This document shows, piece after piece, positions 54,976 to 64,000 of a DNA stretch of 64,000 nt. The stretch is from Blattabacterium sp. (Mastotermes darwiniensis) str. MADAR (GTDB taxonomy: Bacteria; Bacteroidota; Bacteroidia; Flavobacteriales; Blattabacteriaceae). Both the position numbers and the translations under genes were made by a program. The notes below the pieces were generated by a model, which saw only the letters and a list, made by a program, of their open reading frames with translations, did no database searches and was not told where the DNA came from. Position 1 is the stretch's first letter. Every line of letters starts with the position of its first letter. The DNA lies in contig NC_016146.1 in assembly GCF_000233435.1 (NCBI RefSeq), forward strand, positions 491,672-555,671, given 5' to 3'.

Positions 54976-56367
54976 ATGAAAATTCGATATTCTGATCTTA
55001 TAGATCAAACCTTTGATTTTCCTACAGAGGAGTTTACCATTAAAAATAATTTTTTAGAATTTCATGGAATTCCATTGATGGATCTTATTCAAAGATATGG
55101 GACTCCTTTAAAATTTACTTATTTACCAAAAATTTCTCAAAACATAAAAAAAGCTAGAAAATGGTTTAAAAAAGCAATCGATTCCAATCGATACAATAAC
55201 AAGTATACTTATTGCTATTGTACAAAAAGTTCTCATTTTTCTTTTGTATTGGAGGAAGTATTAAAAAATAATATTAGTATTGAAACTTCATATGCTTATG
55301 ATATAGAAATTATTAAAAATCTTTATCAAAAAGGAAAAACCAGCAAAAATATTGAAGTTATTTGTAACGGATTCAAAACTCATAATTATATAGAAAATAT
55401 ATCGGAATTAATTAATAATGGATTTTGCAATACTATTCCTATATTAGATAATTCCGATGAATTAGAAAAATTGAGTTTTTTTATTCATTATCCATTTAAA
55501 TTAGGCATACGAATAGCTTCTGAAGAAGAACCAAAATTTGAATTTTATACCTCTCGACTAGGAATAGGATATAAAGATATCCTTGTTTTTTACTTGAACC
55601 AAATAAAAAACAATCCAAAAGTAGAACTAAAAATGTTACACTTCTTTATCAATACTGGAATCAAAGACACTGCTTATTATTGGAATGAACTTTTTAAATG
55701 TTTACATATTTATGCTAGATTAAAAAAAATAGCTCCTGAATTAGATATATTAAATATAGGAGGAGGTTTTCCTATCAAAACATCGATGTCCTTTAAATAT
55801 GATTATGAATACATGACCAATGAAATTGTCTATCGAATCAAAAAATTTTGTCAAGAAGAAAATGTTTCAGAGCCCCATATATATACAGAATTTGGAGCTT
55901 ATACAGTAGGAGAAAGTGGAGGAATTATCTATAAAATACTTAGTCAAAAGAAACAAAATGATAGAGAAAAATGGAACATGATAGATAGTTCCTTTATGAC
56001 TACTCTTCCCGATACTTGGGCTATCAGTCGTAGATTTATCATGATGGCTATAAATCGTTGGGATGATTCTTATGAAAGAGTATTTTTAGGGGGCCTAACA
56101 TGTGATAGTGATGATTATTATAATTCAGAACAACATATGAATGCTATATATCTTCCTTGCTTCCGTGAAAAAATCCCACTTTACATTGGATTCTTTAATA
56201 CTGGAGCCTATCAAGATACAATAAGTGGATACGGAGGAGTCCATCACTGTTTAATTCCACAACCAATTCATATTTTGATCAATCATGATGAAAAAAAAAA
56301 CTTAGTGTATAGAATTTTTCGATACTCTCAAAGTCCTAAAGAAATATTAAAAATATTAGGTTATTAA
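54976..56367 (+). CDS. speA: Biosynthetic arginine decarboxylase
   Basis: PLP enzyme that makes agmatine from arginine, the first step to putrescine. A TTG at 54922 opens the frame, but the ATG at 54976 gives the family start MKIRYSDLIDQTFDFPTEEF and 463 residues, so I chose it. It is the fold type III barrel decarboxylase, with the PLP lysine in YCYCTKSSHFSF, the phosphate-binding LNIGGGFPIK, and the C-terminal VFLGGLTCDSDD with the active-site Cys. Arg and Asp substrate contacts cannot be verified by eye. speB follows 14 bases later. Confidence 0.92.
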   Translation: MKIRYSDLIDQTFDFPTEEFTIKNNFLEFHGIPLMDLIQRYGTPLKFTYLPKISQNIKKARKWFKKAIDSNRYNNKYTYCYCTKSSHFSFVLEEVLKNNISIETSYAYDIEIIKNLYQKGKTSKNIEVICNGFKTHNYIENISELINNGFCNTIPILDNSDELEKLSFFIHYPFKLGIRIASEEEPKFEFYTSRLGIGYKDILVFYLNQIKNNPKVELKMLHFFINTGIKDTAYYWNELFKCLHIYARLKKIAPELDILNIGGGFPIKTSMSFKYDYEYMTNEIVYRIKKFCQEENVSEPHIYTEFGAYTVGESGGIIYKILSQKKQNDREKWNMIDSSFMTTLPDTWAISRRFIMMAINRWDDSYERVFLGGLTCDSDDYYNSEQHMNAIYLPCFREKIPLYIGFFNTGAYQDTISGYGGVHHCLIPQPIHILINHDEKKNLVYRIFRYSQSPKEILKILGY

Positions 56368-56381
56368 AAAATATTTTTTTT

Positions 56382-57233
56382 ATGAAAAAAAAAACTTTTG
56401 CTGGTATTCCTAAAAAATATGCTACTCTTGAAAAATCACAAATAGTACTAATACCAGTTCCGTATGATTCTACTGAAACATGGAAAAAAGGATCTAATAG
56501 AGGACCTGAAGCTTTTTTATCTGCATCGGAACATATGGAATTGTATGATATAGAAACAGATTCAGAAGTATACAAAAAAGGAATTTTTCTTGCTGCTCCT
56601 ATTGGAAATACTTCATTATCGTCTAATAAAATGATAGAAAAAGTATATCACACTACCAAGAAGTATCTTTTAAAAGAAAAATTTGTAACTCTCATAGGAG
56701 GAGAACATTCTATATCCATAGGAAGTATTCGAGCATTTGGAGAAAAATATACAGATATGAGCATCCTTCACATGGATGCACATACAGATTTACGTCCTAA
56801 ATACAATGGAAATCCTTACAATCATGCTTGTTCTATGTTTGAAGCCTCAAAAAAATATCCACTGATACAGATAGGAATTCGTAGTATGGATGTACTAGAA
56901 AAAAAGTATATTCAAAATGAAAATATTTTTTATTTTCATAAAATCTATCAAAATGATTCATGGATGAAGGAAGCTATTCAAAGATTATCACAAAATGTAT
57001 TTATAAGTATAGATATAGATGTATTTGATCCAAGTATAGCTCCTTCTACAGGAACTCCAGAACCAGGAGGTTTTTTTTGGTACGAAATATTAAAATTTTT
57101 TCGAATGGTTTTCGAAAATAAAAAAATTATAGGATTTGATATTGTTGAACTTTTACCAAATAAAAAAGATTACTCCACAGATTTTTTATCCGTTAAACTT
57201 TACTATAAATTATTATCATATAAATACTACTAA
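56382..57233 (+). CDS. speB: Agmatinase
   Basis: Binuclear manganese ureohydrolase that splits agmatine into putrescine and urea. The 283 residues show all metal-binding motifs: GGEHSISIGSI, MDAHTDLRPKYNG, HACSMFE and SIDIDVFDPSIAPSTGTPEPGG (split as IDIDVFDPS and TPEPGG). It directly follows speA, its supplier of agmatine, and precedes cmk by three bases. Agmatinase is the best call because of speA; an arginase role is less likely. Confidence 0.93.
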   Translation: MKKKTFAGIPKKYATLEKSQIVLIPVPYDSTETWKKGSNRGPEAFLSASEHMELYDIETDSEVYKKGIFLAAPIGNTSLSSNKMIEKVYHTTKKYLLKEKFVTLIGGEHSISIGSIRAFGEKYTDMSILHMDAHTDLRPKYNGNPYNHACSMFEASKKYPLIQIGIRSMDVLEKKYIQNENIFYFHKIYQNDSWMKEAIQRLSQNVFISIDIDVFDPSIAPSTGTPEPGGFFWYEILKFFRMVFENKKIIGFDIVELLPNKKDYSTDFLSVKLYYKLLSYKYY

Positions 57234-57236
57234 ATA

Positions 57237-57938
57237 ATGAATCAAAAAATAATTATATCCATAGATGGATATTCCGCTTCTGGAAAAAGTTCTTTGGCTC
57301 AAGAAATTTCTAAAAAATTGAAATACATACATATAGATTCAGGATCTATGTATAGAAGCATAGCTTTATTAGCTATTAGAAAAAAAATTTTCAATAGCGA
57401 TTTATGGAATATAAAAAATTTTATTCCTTTTTTGAATAATATCCATTTTCAATTTCAATGGAATAAAAGATTGAATAGAACAGAAATCCTTTTAAATAAA
57501 GAAAATATTCAATCTGAAATACGCTCTATGGAAGTAACCGAAAAAGTTGGTCTAATAGCAAAGATACCAGAAATTAGAGATAGATTAACAATTATACAAA
57601 AAAATTTTGGAAAACAAAAAGGAATTGTCATGGATGGTAGAGATATAGGATATATGATTTTTCCTCAATCAGAATTGAAAATTTTTCTGAAAGGATCCAT
57701 AGAAGTTCGTGCCTATAGAAGATATAAAGATCTTAAAAAAAAAGGGAACAAAGTAACCTATGAAGAAATCAGAAAAAATCTATTCTATAGAGATATGATG
57801 GATATCAATCGTAAAATCTCTCCACTTAAAAAATCTATAGATTCTATAGAAATAGATAACACATTTCTTAGTTTAGAAAAGCAATTAAACCTAGTTATTC
57901 AATTAATAGAAAGTATTTATAAAAAAAAAAAAAAATGA
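57237..57938 (+). CDS. cmk: Cytidylate kinase
   Basis: Phosphorylates CMP and dCMP. The 233-residue protein has the P-loop IDGYSASGKSSLAQEI, HIDSGSMYRSIALLAI, and the GIVMDGRDIGYMIFP and RAYRRYKDL lid motifs. The end of the gene is a run of 15 A coding for a Lys tail before TGA. The stop overlaps the fabG ATG by four bases (ATGA), so slippage in the run could alter the tail. Confidence 0.96.
   Translation: MNQKIIISIDGYSASGKSSLAQEISKKLKYIHIDSGSMYRSIALLAIRKKIFNSDLWNIKNFIPFLNNIHFQFQWNKRLNRTEILLNKENIQSEIRSMEVTEKVGLIAKIPEIRDRLTIIQKNFGKQKGIVMDGRDIGYMIFPQSELKIFLKGSIEVRAYRRYKDLKKKGNKVTYEEIRKNLFYRDMMDINRKISPLKKSIDSIEIDNTFLSLEKQLNLVIQLIESIYKKKKK
57921..57935 (+). repeat. Fifteen-A run at the cmk/fabG junction
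   Basis: Fifteen consecutive A bases run up to and include the A of the fabG ATG. It encodes the C-terminal Lys tail of Cmk. It is the longest single-base run I noticed in a coding region of the window. Confidence 0.9.
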
Positions 57939-58669
57939 AACTTTTAAATGGAAAAATAGCAATAGTTACAGGCGGTTCAGGAGACATTGGAAAATATATT
58001 GTGAGAACATTTGTCCAACATGGAGCGTATGTTATTTTTACATTTTTTTCATCAAAAAATAATGCAATAAAATTATCCTACGAATTGAAAAATTCTGTTA
58101 GTTATTACGAAATTGATCTCAAAAATTTAGACTCTTCAAAAATTTTTGTTAAAAAAATTACAGATAAATTTGGTCGTATAGATATATTGGTAAACAATGC
58201 AGGAATAATAAGAGATAATTTTTTATTGAAAATGTCGGAAAAAGATTGGGATGAGGTTATTCGAACTAATATTTATTCGGTTTTTAATTTAACAAAATAT
58301 GTAATATTTCCTATGATTAAACAAAAAAATGGCAGCATTATTAATATGAGTTCTGTTGTAGGGATAACAGGAAATATTGGACAATCCAATTATGCAGCAT
58401 CTAAAGCAGGAATTATCGGTTTTACTAAATCAATAGCTAAAGAATTAGGAAAAAAAAATATTCGTTGTAATGTTATAGCTCCTGGCTATATTTCTACTCA
58501 AATGAATTCTCATTTTCAATTTAAAATAAAAGAAGAATGGATTAAAAAAATTCCATTAAGAAGAGCAGGACATCCTCAAGATGTAGCTAACTGTAGTCTA
58601 TTTTTGGCTTCTGATTTGTCCAATTATATTACTGGATCTGTATTCAATGTTAATGGTGGAATGATTTAA
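57935..58669 (+). CDS. fabG: 3-oxoacyl-ACP reductase
   Basis: NADPH-dependent reduction of 3-oxoacyl-ACP in fatty-acid elongation. It is a classical short-chain dehydrogenase of 244 residues: cofactor loop VTGGSGDIGKYIV, NNAGIIRDN, catalytic Ser in NMSSVVGITG, Tyr and Lys in SNYAASKAG, and the end GSVFNVNGGMI. It overlaps cmk by four bases and is 10 bases before menD. It goes with fabH, fabF and acpP in this window. Confidence 0.94.
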   Translation: MKLLNGKIAIVTGGSGDIGKYIVRTFVQHGAYVIFTFFSSKNNAIKLSYELKNSVSYYEIDLKNLDSSKIFVKKITDKFGRIDILVNNAGIIRDNFLLKMSEKDWDEVIRTNIYSVFNLTKYVIFPMIKQKNGSIINMSSVVGITGNIGQSNYAASKAGIIGFTKSIAKELGKKNIRCNVIAPGYISTQMNSHFQFKIKEEWIKKIPLRRAGHPQDVANCSLFLASDLSNYITGSVFNVNGGMI

Positions 58670-58679
58670 TTCGTAAATA

Positions 58680-60365
58680 ATGTTGTATTCAGATAAAAAG
58701 ATTGTGCAAAGCTTAGGAGAGATATTGATAGCAAAATCCATTTTTCATATAATAATATCTCCAGGTTCTAGAAACGCACCAATAATCATTCACTTTACAC
58801 AGCATCCATCTTTCAAAACTTATAGCATTGTAGACGAACGTTGTGCTGGTTTTTTCGCTTTAGGAATAGCGCAAAATATAAATAACCCTGTAGTTCTTAG
58901 TTGTACTTCTGGATCTTCTGTAGTGAACTATTACCCTGCAGTAATAGAATCATTTTATCAAAATATACCACTTATTTTTATTACGGCAGATCGTCCTAAG
59001 AAAGTTATAGATATTCTTGAAGGACAATCCATTCATCAAGAACATATTTTTAACAACCATGTAATATCCTCTATACAATTAACCGAAAATGAATCTAAGT
59101 TAGGCTTGTGGTATAACGATAGATTGATTAATGAATCTATTAATAGATGTATTATAAAAAAAAAACCTATACATATTAATATTCCTTTTTCAGAACCTCT
59201 TTATGGAACCACCACTTGCTTACAAGTAAAACCTAAAATTATAAATGTTATACCTGTAAAAAATTATATTGAAAAAAAAAAGTATTATAAAAAGGAAAAA
59301 TATATATGGAGAAAATCCAAAAAAAAAATGATTTTACTAGGTTTATACAATCCAGAAAAAAATTTTGAAAAAATTTTGAAAAAATTAAGCATAGATCCTT
59401 CTATAGTTATTTTCACAGAAACTACATCTCATGTATATGGAAAATTATTTTTTTCATGTATAGATCAACTACTTTTTAGTATGAGAGATAAAGAATGGTT
59501 AAATTTGAAACCCAATCTCCTATTAACCGTTGGGGGAAACATTATATCCAAAAAAATAAAATTTTATTTACGAAAATATCCTCCAATGTACCATTGGCAT
59601 ATAGGAGAAAAACTAATAAATTATCCAGATACTTATTACAAATTAACCACTTATTGGCCTATACAACCAGAACTCTTTTTCAAAATAGTATATGAAAACA
59701 ATTTACTACAATCATCCAATTATAGATATAAATGGGAAGAATTTAGAAAAGTAAGAAGAAAAAAAAATAATTTCTTTTTAAGAAAAGAAAAAAGTTTTTC
59801 AGATCTTAAAGTTCTATTTCTTATATTCAAATCCATTCCTAATGATTCTGTTTTACAATTAGGAAACAGTACTATAATACGGTATTATCAACTTTTTGAT
59901 AATAAAAAAAAAAATTTTATTAAATCTTATTGTAATAGAGGAACTTCAGGAATAGATGGTTGTGTTTCTACTGCTATAGGTTATGCTATTCACAGCAAAA
60001 AAATGGTGACATTAATTGTTGGAGATATAAGTTTTTTTTACGATAGCAATGCTTTATGGAATAATTATATACCAAAAAATTTTCGGATTATACTTATCAA
60101 TAATGGAGGAGGGAATATTTTTAGATTTATTTCAGAAGGAAAAATTCCTGAAAAAATTTTCAATTTTTTTGAAACCAAACATTTTTTTACTGCAAAAAAA
60201 ATTTGTGAAATGCATAATTGGAAATATGAAGTGGTATCGGATAAACTATCCTTGATAAATAGTTTACATGGATTTTGGAATCCATCAGATCTTCCTTGTC
60301 TTTTGGAAATCAATACTAAAAACTCTTCTAATGCAGAAGTATTAAAGAAATATCTATCCTCTTGA
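58680..60365 (+). CDS. menD: SEPHCHC synthase (menaquinone biosynthesis)
   Basis: Thiamine-diphosphate enzyme that adds 2-oxoglutarate to isochorismate, the first committed step of menaquinone synthesis. The 561 residues fit the family, with IISPGSRNAPIIIHF near the N-terminus, DERCAGFFALGIAQ, LSCTSGSSVVNYYPA, and the C-terminal TPP-binding GTSGIDGCVSTAIGYA, LIVGDISFFYDSNAL and NNGGGNIFRF. It ends 12 bases into the tail of the minus-strand sanA-like gene. ubiE/menG in the window acts at the end of the same pathway. Confidence 0.96.
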   Translation: MLYSDKKIVQSLGEILIAKSIFHIIISPGSRNAPIIIHFTQHPSFKTYSIVDERCAGFFALGIAQNINNPVVLSCTSGSSVVNYYPAVIESFYQNIPLIFITADRPKKVIDILEGQSIHQEHIFNNHVISSIQLTENESKLGLWYNDRLINESINRCIIKKKPIHINIPFSEPLYGTTTCLQVKPKIINVIPVKNYIEKKKYYKKEKYIWRKSKKKMILLGLYNPEKNFEKILKKLSIDPSIVIFTETTSHVYGKLFFSCIDQLLFSMRDKEWLNLKPNLLLTVGGNIISKKIKFYLRKYPPMYHWHIGEKLINYPDTYYKLTTYWPIQPELFFKIVYENNLLQSSNYRYKWEEFRKVRRKKNNFFLRKEKSFSDLKVLFLIFKSIPNDSVLQLGNSTIIRYYQLFDNKKKNFIKSYCNRGTSGIDGCVSTAIGYAIHSKKMVTLIVGDISFFYDSNALWNNYIPKNFRIILINNGGGNIFRFISEGKIPEKIFNFFETKHFFTAKKICEMHNWKYEVVSDKLSLINSLHGFWNPSDLPCLLEINTKNSSNAEVLKKYLSS

Positions 60366-60947
60366 TTTTATTTCTCTCAAAAAAGAGAAAAATATCTCCA
60401 CTATAGCTTTAATTCTAGCAAAAAATTCTCTAATCTGCATTTTGAAATCAAAAGTAAGGTTTTTTGCGTTAAAACCTATGACATCTAATCCCAAACAATT
60501 TCCAATAAATATAGCTCTCTCATTATGAAATTTTTGGGAAATGATGGTAAATTTTCTTTGATTAAATATTTTATAAACTCTTATAACAGAATGAATAGTA
60601 CTAATTCCAGAAATATCCTTGTATATAAAATAATTCGGAATCCCTTTTCTTATTAATTCTTTCTTCATCATTTTTGGTTCGTTATAATTTTTATCTCTAT
60701 TATCTCCACTGACTATGATATAACGAATTTTTTTATGACGAAATAAAAAATAAGCGGCATCCATCCTATATTTAAAATAGGCATTTAATCCTCCTCCATG
60801 CAAATATTTAGAAGTACCTAGAACTACTCCAAATGTATTATATGGAATTTCATCAATATTATCATAGTTCTTTCTTATAGACCATAAACTAATCCCAAAA
60901 TAACCAATAACTATGAATAAAATTATGATAAAAAATATACGTCTTAT
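60354..60947 (-). CDS. SanA/YdcF-like DUF218 membrane protein, probable ATA start
   Basis: Envelope protein of the SanA/ElyC (DUF218) family, tied to envelope integrity. A TTG at 60803 gives 149 residues (DAAYFLFRHKKIRYIIVSGDN, IREFFARIKAIVE) but misses the conserved VVLGTSK before it. The same frame is open upstream to a stop at 60954-60956 and encodes a membrane anchor (RRIFFIIILFIVIGYFGISL) then YNTFGVVLGTSKYLHGG, giving 198 residues. In that stretch the only start-like codon is an ATA at 60947, just before Arg-Arg. A full-length protein from ATA is inferred. It overlaps menD by 12 bases. Confidence 0.75.
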   Translation of the reverse strand: MRRIFFIIILFIVIGYFGISLWSIRKNYDNIDEIPYNTFGVVLGTSKYLHGGGLNAYFKYRMDAAYFLFRHKKIRYIIVSGDNRDKNYNEPKMMKKELIRKGIPNYFIYKDISGISTIHSVIRVYKIFNQRKFTIISQKFHNERAIFIGNCLGLDVIGFNAKNLTFDFKMQIREFFARIKAIVEIFFSFLREIKSRG

Positions 60948-60972
60948 TTCTAATTAACACAATCTTATTTTT

Positions 60973-63900
60973 CTAAAAACAATCATCTTCTATAATCCAT
61001 TCTCCCTTTTCCAAAAAAAAATATACTTTCTTGAATTTTATATTCTTTGTTTCTCCTGTAACTAAATGGCGGATATTAATTCTATTGTTTCTTCTTAATT
61101 TTTTTCCATTTTTTTCTTTAAAAAAGGAATCTATTATTCTATTATTATTTGGAAGACATACGATATCGTTCTTCATTATAGTAGACTGAAACAAAAAAGA
61201 AAGAATTTTTCTATTAATTTCATAAACTCTTTCTTGAAACAAATTGAAAGCATTCTGTTTGTAAACTATAAGAGGATCTTTTTGTTCAAAAACAGCATTT
61301 TGTACAGAATATCGTAAATTATCCATTTCACGCAAATGCTCTTTCCACTTTTCATCCAGAAAACACAATATAGTTTTTTTTTCAAACATAGATAACAAAG
61401 ATTCCCCACGACTATGATAAAATTCTTTTAAATTTGATGTAGAAACAATATTAATAATGCCATTTGTGAATACAACCTGAATTGTATAATAATCCATTTT
61501 ATTTTTTACATTATTGGATAGAATAGGAAAAAGATCTTGATGAACTATTTTTTCTTTTTTTTTCCTATAACAATTTATAATTAGATCATGAAGAAAATTA
61601 ATACAATTTCGTTCTTTATATGAAAAAAAATCCCTTTCTGAAAGGGGAATTTTAATCCCAAAAATTTTAAAAAATTCGTATTCCAAATTCTTAAAATCAT
61701 TAAAAGATTTATTAAAAAATATCATGATATCCAATAAAACATACACCATATTAGAAATATCTAAATTCAAATCCTCTCCACATAAAGCATTTTTACGTCT
61801 TTTATAAATAAATTCTCGTTGTTTATTAATAACATCGTCATAATCTAGCAAACGTTTTCGAATGCTAAAATTATTATTTTCTATTTTCTTTTGTGCTCTT
61901 TCTATAGATCTCGTTAACAAAGGATGTTGGATAATATCTCCTTCTTTATGTCCAAAACGATCCATTAATTTAGACAATCGTTCTGAATCTATAAATAAAC
62001 GAATTAAATTATCTTCTAGGGATACATAAAATTGAGAACTACCTGGATCTCCTTGACGTCCAGAACGTCCTCTTAACTGATTGTCTACCCTTCTAGAATC
62101 GTGTCTCTCAGTTCCTAAAACTGCAAGTCCTCCATATTTAACTACTTCTTTGGATAGTTTGATATCCGTTCCTCTACCTGCCATATTTGTTGCTATAGTT
62201 ACAGATCCAGGAAGTCCTGCTTTTGCTATAATTTCAGCTTCTTTATCATGTAATTTTGCATTTAAAACATTGTGTTCTATTTTTCTAAATTTTAAAGCTC
62301 TACTAAGAAATTCAGAAACCTCAACAGAGGTTGTTCCAACAAGAACAGGACGTTTTTCATATTTGGATAAATGAATGATTGTTTCTATAATAGCATTATA
62401 TTTTTCACGTTTTGTTTTAAAAACAAGGTCTTGTAAATCTTTCCTTATCATAATTTTATGTGTAGGAATGACTACAACATCCAATTTGTAAATATGCCAA
62501 AATTCTCCGGATTCTGTTTCAGCTGTCCCTGTCATTCCAGATATTTTCTTATACATTCTAAAATAATTTTGCAAAGTAATAGTAGCTAAAGTTTGACTGG
62601 AAGATTCTATTTTTACATTCTCTTTTGCTTCAATAGCTTGATGAAGACCATCTGAATAACGTCTTCCTTCCATAATACGACCAGTTTGTTCATCCACTAT
62701 TTTCACTTTTCCTCCTAACACCACATAATCTACATCTCTTTCAAATAAAGTATAAGCTTTAAGTAACTGGTTTACAGTATGTATACGTTTTGATTTTACC
62801 GAAAAGTTTTGTAATATTTTTTCTTTTTCTTTGATTTCTTTTTCTTTAGGAAAATTCTTTTTTTCTAATTCTGTAATTTCTACATTTATATCAGGCAATA
62901 CAAAAAAACCTATATCTTTTACATTTTTGGATAAAAATTCAATTCCTTTATCCGTTAATTCTACAGTATTATTTTTCTCATCAATAACAAAATAAAGATC
63001 TTTATCCACTTTATACATCTCTCTTCCATTATCCTGTAAATAATAACTTTCCACCTTTTGTAAAAGAAAACGTATTTTATCCTCACTTAAAAATTTAATT
63101 AAGAATTTTTTCTTTGGTAACCCTCTATATGCTTGAAAAAGTTTAAACCCACCTAATTTTTTTTCTCCATACTTAATTAAATTTCTTGATTCATAAAAAA
63201 ATTTTTTTACTTCTATATTTTGCCTATTGACAATATCTTCTATTTTATCTTTCAATAATTTAAATTCTTCTATATTCTCATTATGAGAATGTACTACTGG
63301 GCCTGAAATAACTAAAGGAGTTCGTGCTTCATCTATTAAAACGGAATCTATTTCATCTATAATAGCATAATTCAACTCTCTTTGAACCAATTCTTCTTTA
63401 GAACATACCATATTATCACGTAAGTAATCAAAACAAAATTCGTTATTCGTTCCATAAGTGATATCTGCTTGATAAGCTTTCTTACGCATAGAAATATTAG
63501 AAGATGGATAATTATCAATACAATCCACTCTTAATCCATGAAATTCCATTAAAGGAGCCATCCAATTTGTATCTCTTTTAGACAAATAATTATTTACGGT
63601 AACAATATGAACTCCTCTTCCAGAAAGAGCATTTAAATAAGCGGATAGAGTAGCTACAAAAGTTTTTCCTTCCCCAGTAGCCATTTCAGCTATTTTTCCT
63701 TGATGGAGTACTATTCCTCCCATCAATTGAACATCATAATGAACCATATCCCATATTATAGATTTCCCATAAAACTCCCATTCGTTTTTCCAAATAGCCT
63801 TATCTTTTTGCAAGTGAACGTAAGGTTTTGTTTTGGAAAATTCTTCATCGAGAGGAGTAGATTTTACTATAATTCGTTTTTTTTCTTTAAAACGTTTAGC

Positions 63901-64000
63901 TGTTTCTTTGACCACAGCAAAAGCTTTAGATAAAAGACTGACCAAAACTTTTTGTTCTGTATTATAACATTCTTGTTGGTTTTTTTCTCTATTTAAATGG
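60973..64000 (-). CDS. secA: Protein translocase ATPase SecA, 5' end outside window
   Basis: Motor that drives preproteins through SecYEG. The frame is open to the end of the window, so the N-terminus is beyond it; about 1008 residues are visible. Present are the Walker A AEMATGEGKTFVATLSA, NYLSKRDTNWMAPL, YGTNNEFCFDYLRDN, Walker B DEIDSVLIDEARTPL, ISGMTGTAETE, GRGTDIKLS and LRGRSGRQGDPGSSQF. The C-terminus ends in GEWIIEDDCF with no Cys-rich SEC-C zinc tail, as in other flavobacteria. With secDF eroded in this window, SecA is the main export motor left in view. Confidence 0.98.
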   Translation of the reverse strand, partial: HLNREKNQQECYNTEQKVLVSLLSKAFAVVKETAKRFKEKKRIIVKSTPLDEEFSKTKPYVHLQKDKAIWKNEWEFYGKSIIWDMVHYDVQLMGGIVLHQGKIAEMATGEGKTFVATLSAYLNALSGRGVHIVTVNNYLSKRDTNWMAPLMEFHGLRVDCIDNYPSSNISMRKKAYQADITYGTNNEFCFDYLRDNMVCSKEELVQRELNYAIIDEIDSVLIDEARTPLVISGPVVHSHNENIEEFKLLKDKIEDIVNRQNIEVKKFFYESRNLIKYGEKKLGGFKLFQAYRGLPKKKFLIKFLSEDKIRFLLQKVESYYLQDNGREMYKVDKDLYFVIDEKNNTVELTDKGIEFLSKNVKDIGFFVLPDINVEITELEKKNFPKEKEIKEKEKILQNFSVKSKRIHTVNQLLKAYTLFERDVDYVVLGGKVKIVDEQTGRIMEGRRYSDGLHQAIEAKENVKIESSSQTLATITLQNYFRMYKKISGMTGTAETESGEFWHIYKLDVVVIPTHKIMIRKDLQDLVFKTKREKYNAIIETIIHLSKYEKRPVLVGTTSVEVSEFLSRALKFRKIEHNVLNAKLHDKEAEIIAKAGLPGSVTIATNMAGRGTDIKLSKEVVKYGGLAVLGTERHDSRRVDNQLRGRSGRQGDPGSSQFYVSLEDNLIRLFIDSERLSKLMDRFGHKEGDIIQHPLLTRSIERAQKKIENNNFSIRKRLLDYDDVINKQREFIYKRRKNALCGEDLNLDISNMVYVLLDIMIFFNKSFNDFKNLEYEFFKIFGIKIPLSERDFFSYKERNCINFLHDLIINCYRKKKEKIVHQDLFPILSNNVKNKMDYYTIQVVFTNGIINIVSTSNLKEFYHSRGESLLSMFEKKTILCFLDEKWKEHLREMDNLRYSVQNAVFEQKDPLIVYKQNAFNLFQERVYEINRKILSFLFQSTIMKNDIVCLPNNNRIIDSFFKEKNGKKLRRNNRINIRHLVTGETKNIKFKKVYFFLEKGEWIIEDDCF

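Noticed and set aside
62081-62374. Plus-strand frame of 97 codons inside secA
   Set aside because: It is opposite the conserved SecA motor motifs and has no recognisable domain.

Overview
The window looks like part of the chromosome of a strongly reduced, A+T-rich flavobacterial endosymbiont. The best guess is Blattabacterium, the cockroach fat-body symbiont (Bacteroidetes, Flavobacteriales). This rests on several things: very high A+T with long poly-A runs inside genes, almost no intergenic DNA, overlapping gene ends, flavobacterial gene forms and pairings (TIGR03991-type alternative GlmU, DUF1599 next to folP and diadenylate cyclase, atpD-atpC apart from the rest of ATP synthase, GH3 protein, short sigma-70), and Bacteroidetes-type TAnnTTTG promoter boxes. 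The species assignment is inference; no rRNA is present. I saw no insertion sequence, prophage, CRISPR array or rRNA operon.

Layout. 1-9600: asnS (5' end cut), rpoN, then a minus-strand block of aldehyde dehydrogenase, sufE, metE, alternative glmU, rpmE2 and fabH. 9658-15255: plus-strand ubiE/menG (split by a poly-A frameshift), GH3, rpsO, pnp, rpoD. 15263-22540: tRNA-Arg, tpiA, DUF1599, folP, cdaA, murF, pdhA, pdhC, terC. 22547-33800: cell-envelope region with an MsbA-like ABC exporter, a collapsed secDF, tatA, ppiD, a CNNM/CBS protein, lptC, tRNA-Phe, skp, bamA, uppS. 33834-40494: nadK, a GHMP kinase (split by a poly-A frameshift), rluB, aroQ, engB, an alpha/beta hydrolase, rnc, fabF, acpP. 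40584-49697: pckA, ribE, pdxA, atpC, atpD, ribF, an AddB-like nuclease and a small membrane protein. 49750-64000: tyrS, clpB, prfB, speA, speB, cmk, fabG, menD, a SanA-like protein and secA (5' end beyond the window).

How it fits together. The genes serve a symbiont that keeps nutrient synthesis (methionine, folate, riboflavin/FAD, pyridoxal phosphate, shikimate step, menaquinone), type II fatty-acid synthesis, a simple outer membrane (BamA, Skp, LptC, MsbA-like) and peptidoglycan (MurF, UppS). SpeA and SpeB turn arginine into putrescine and urea; in Blattabacterium the urea would feed the urease known from that lineage, which is outside this window.

Most interesting signals: two otherwise intact genes broken at exactly ten-A runs, each restored by one extra A, which fits rescue by polymerase slippage; a secDF gene that lost most of SecD and carries three frame breaks while its SecF membrane half stays conserved; two genes (lptC, sanA-like) whose signal or membrane segment lies upstream of any usual start codon, each preceded by an ATA; and a TAnnTTTG box recurring 24-30 bases before six gene starts.
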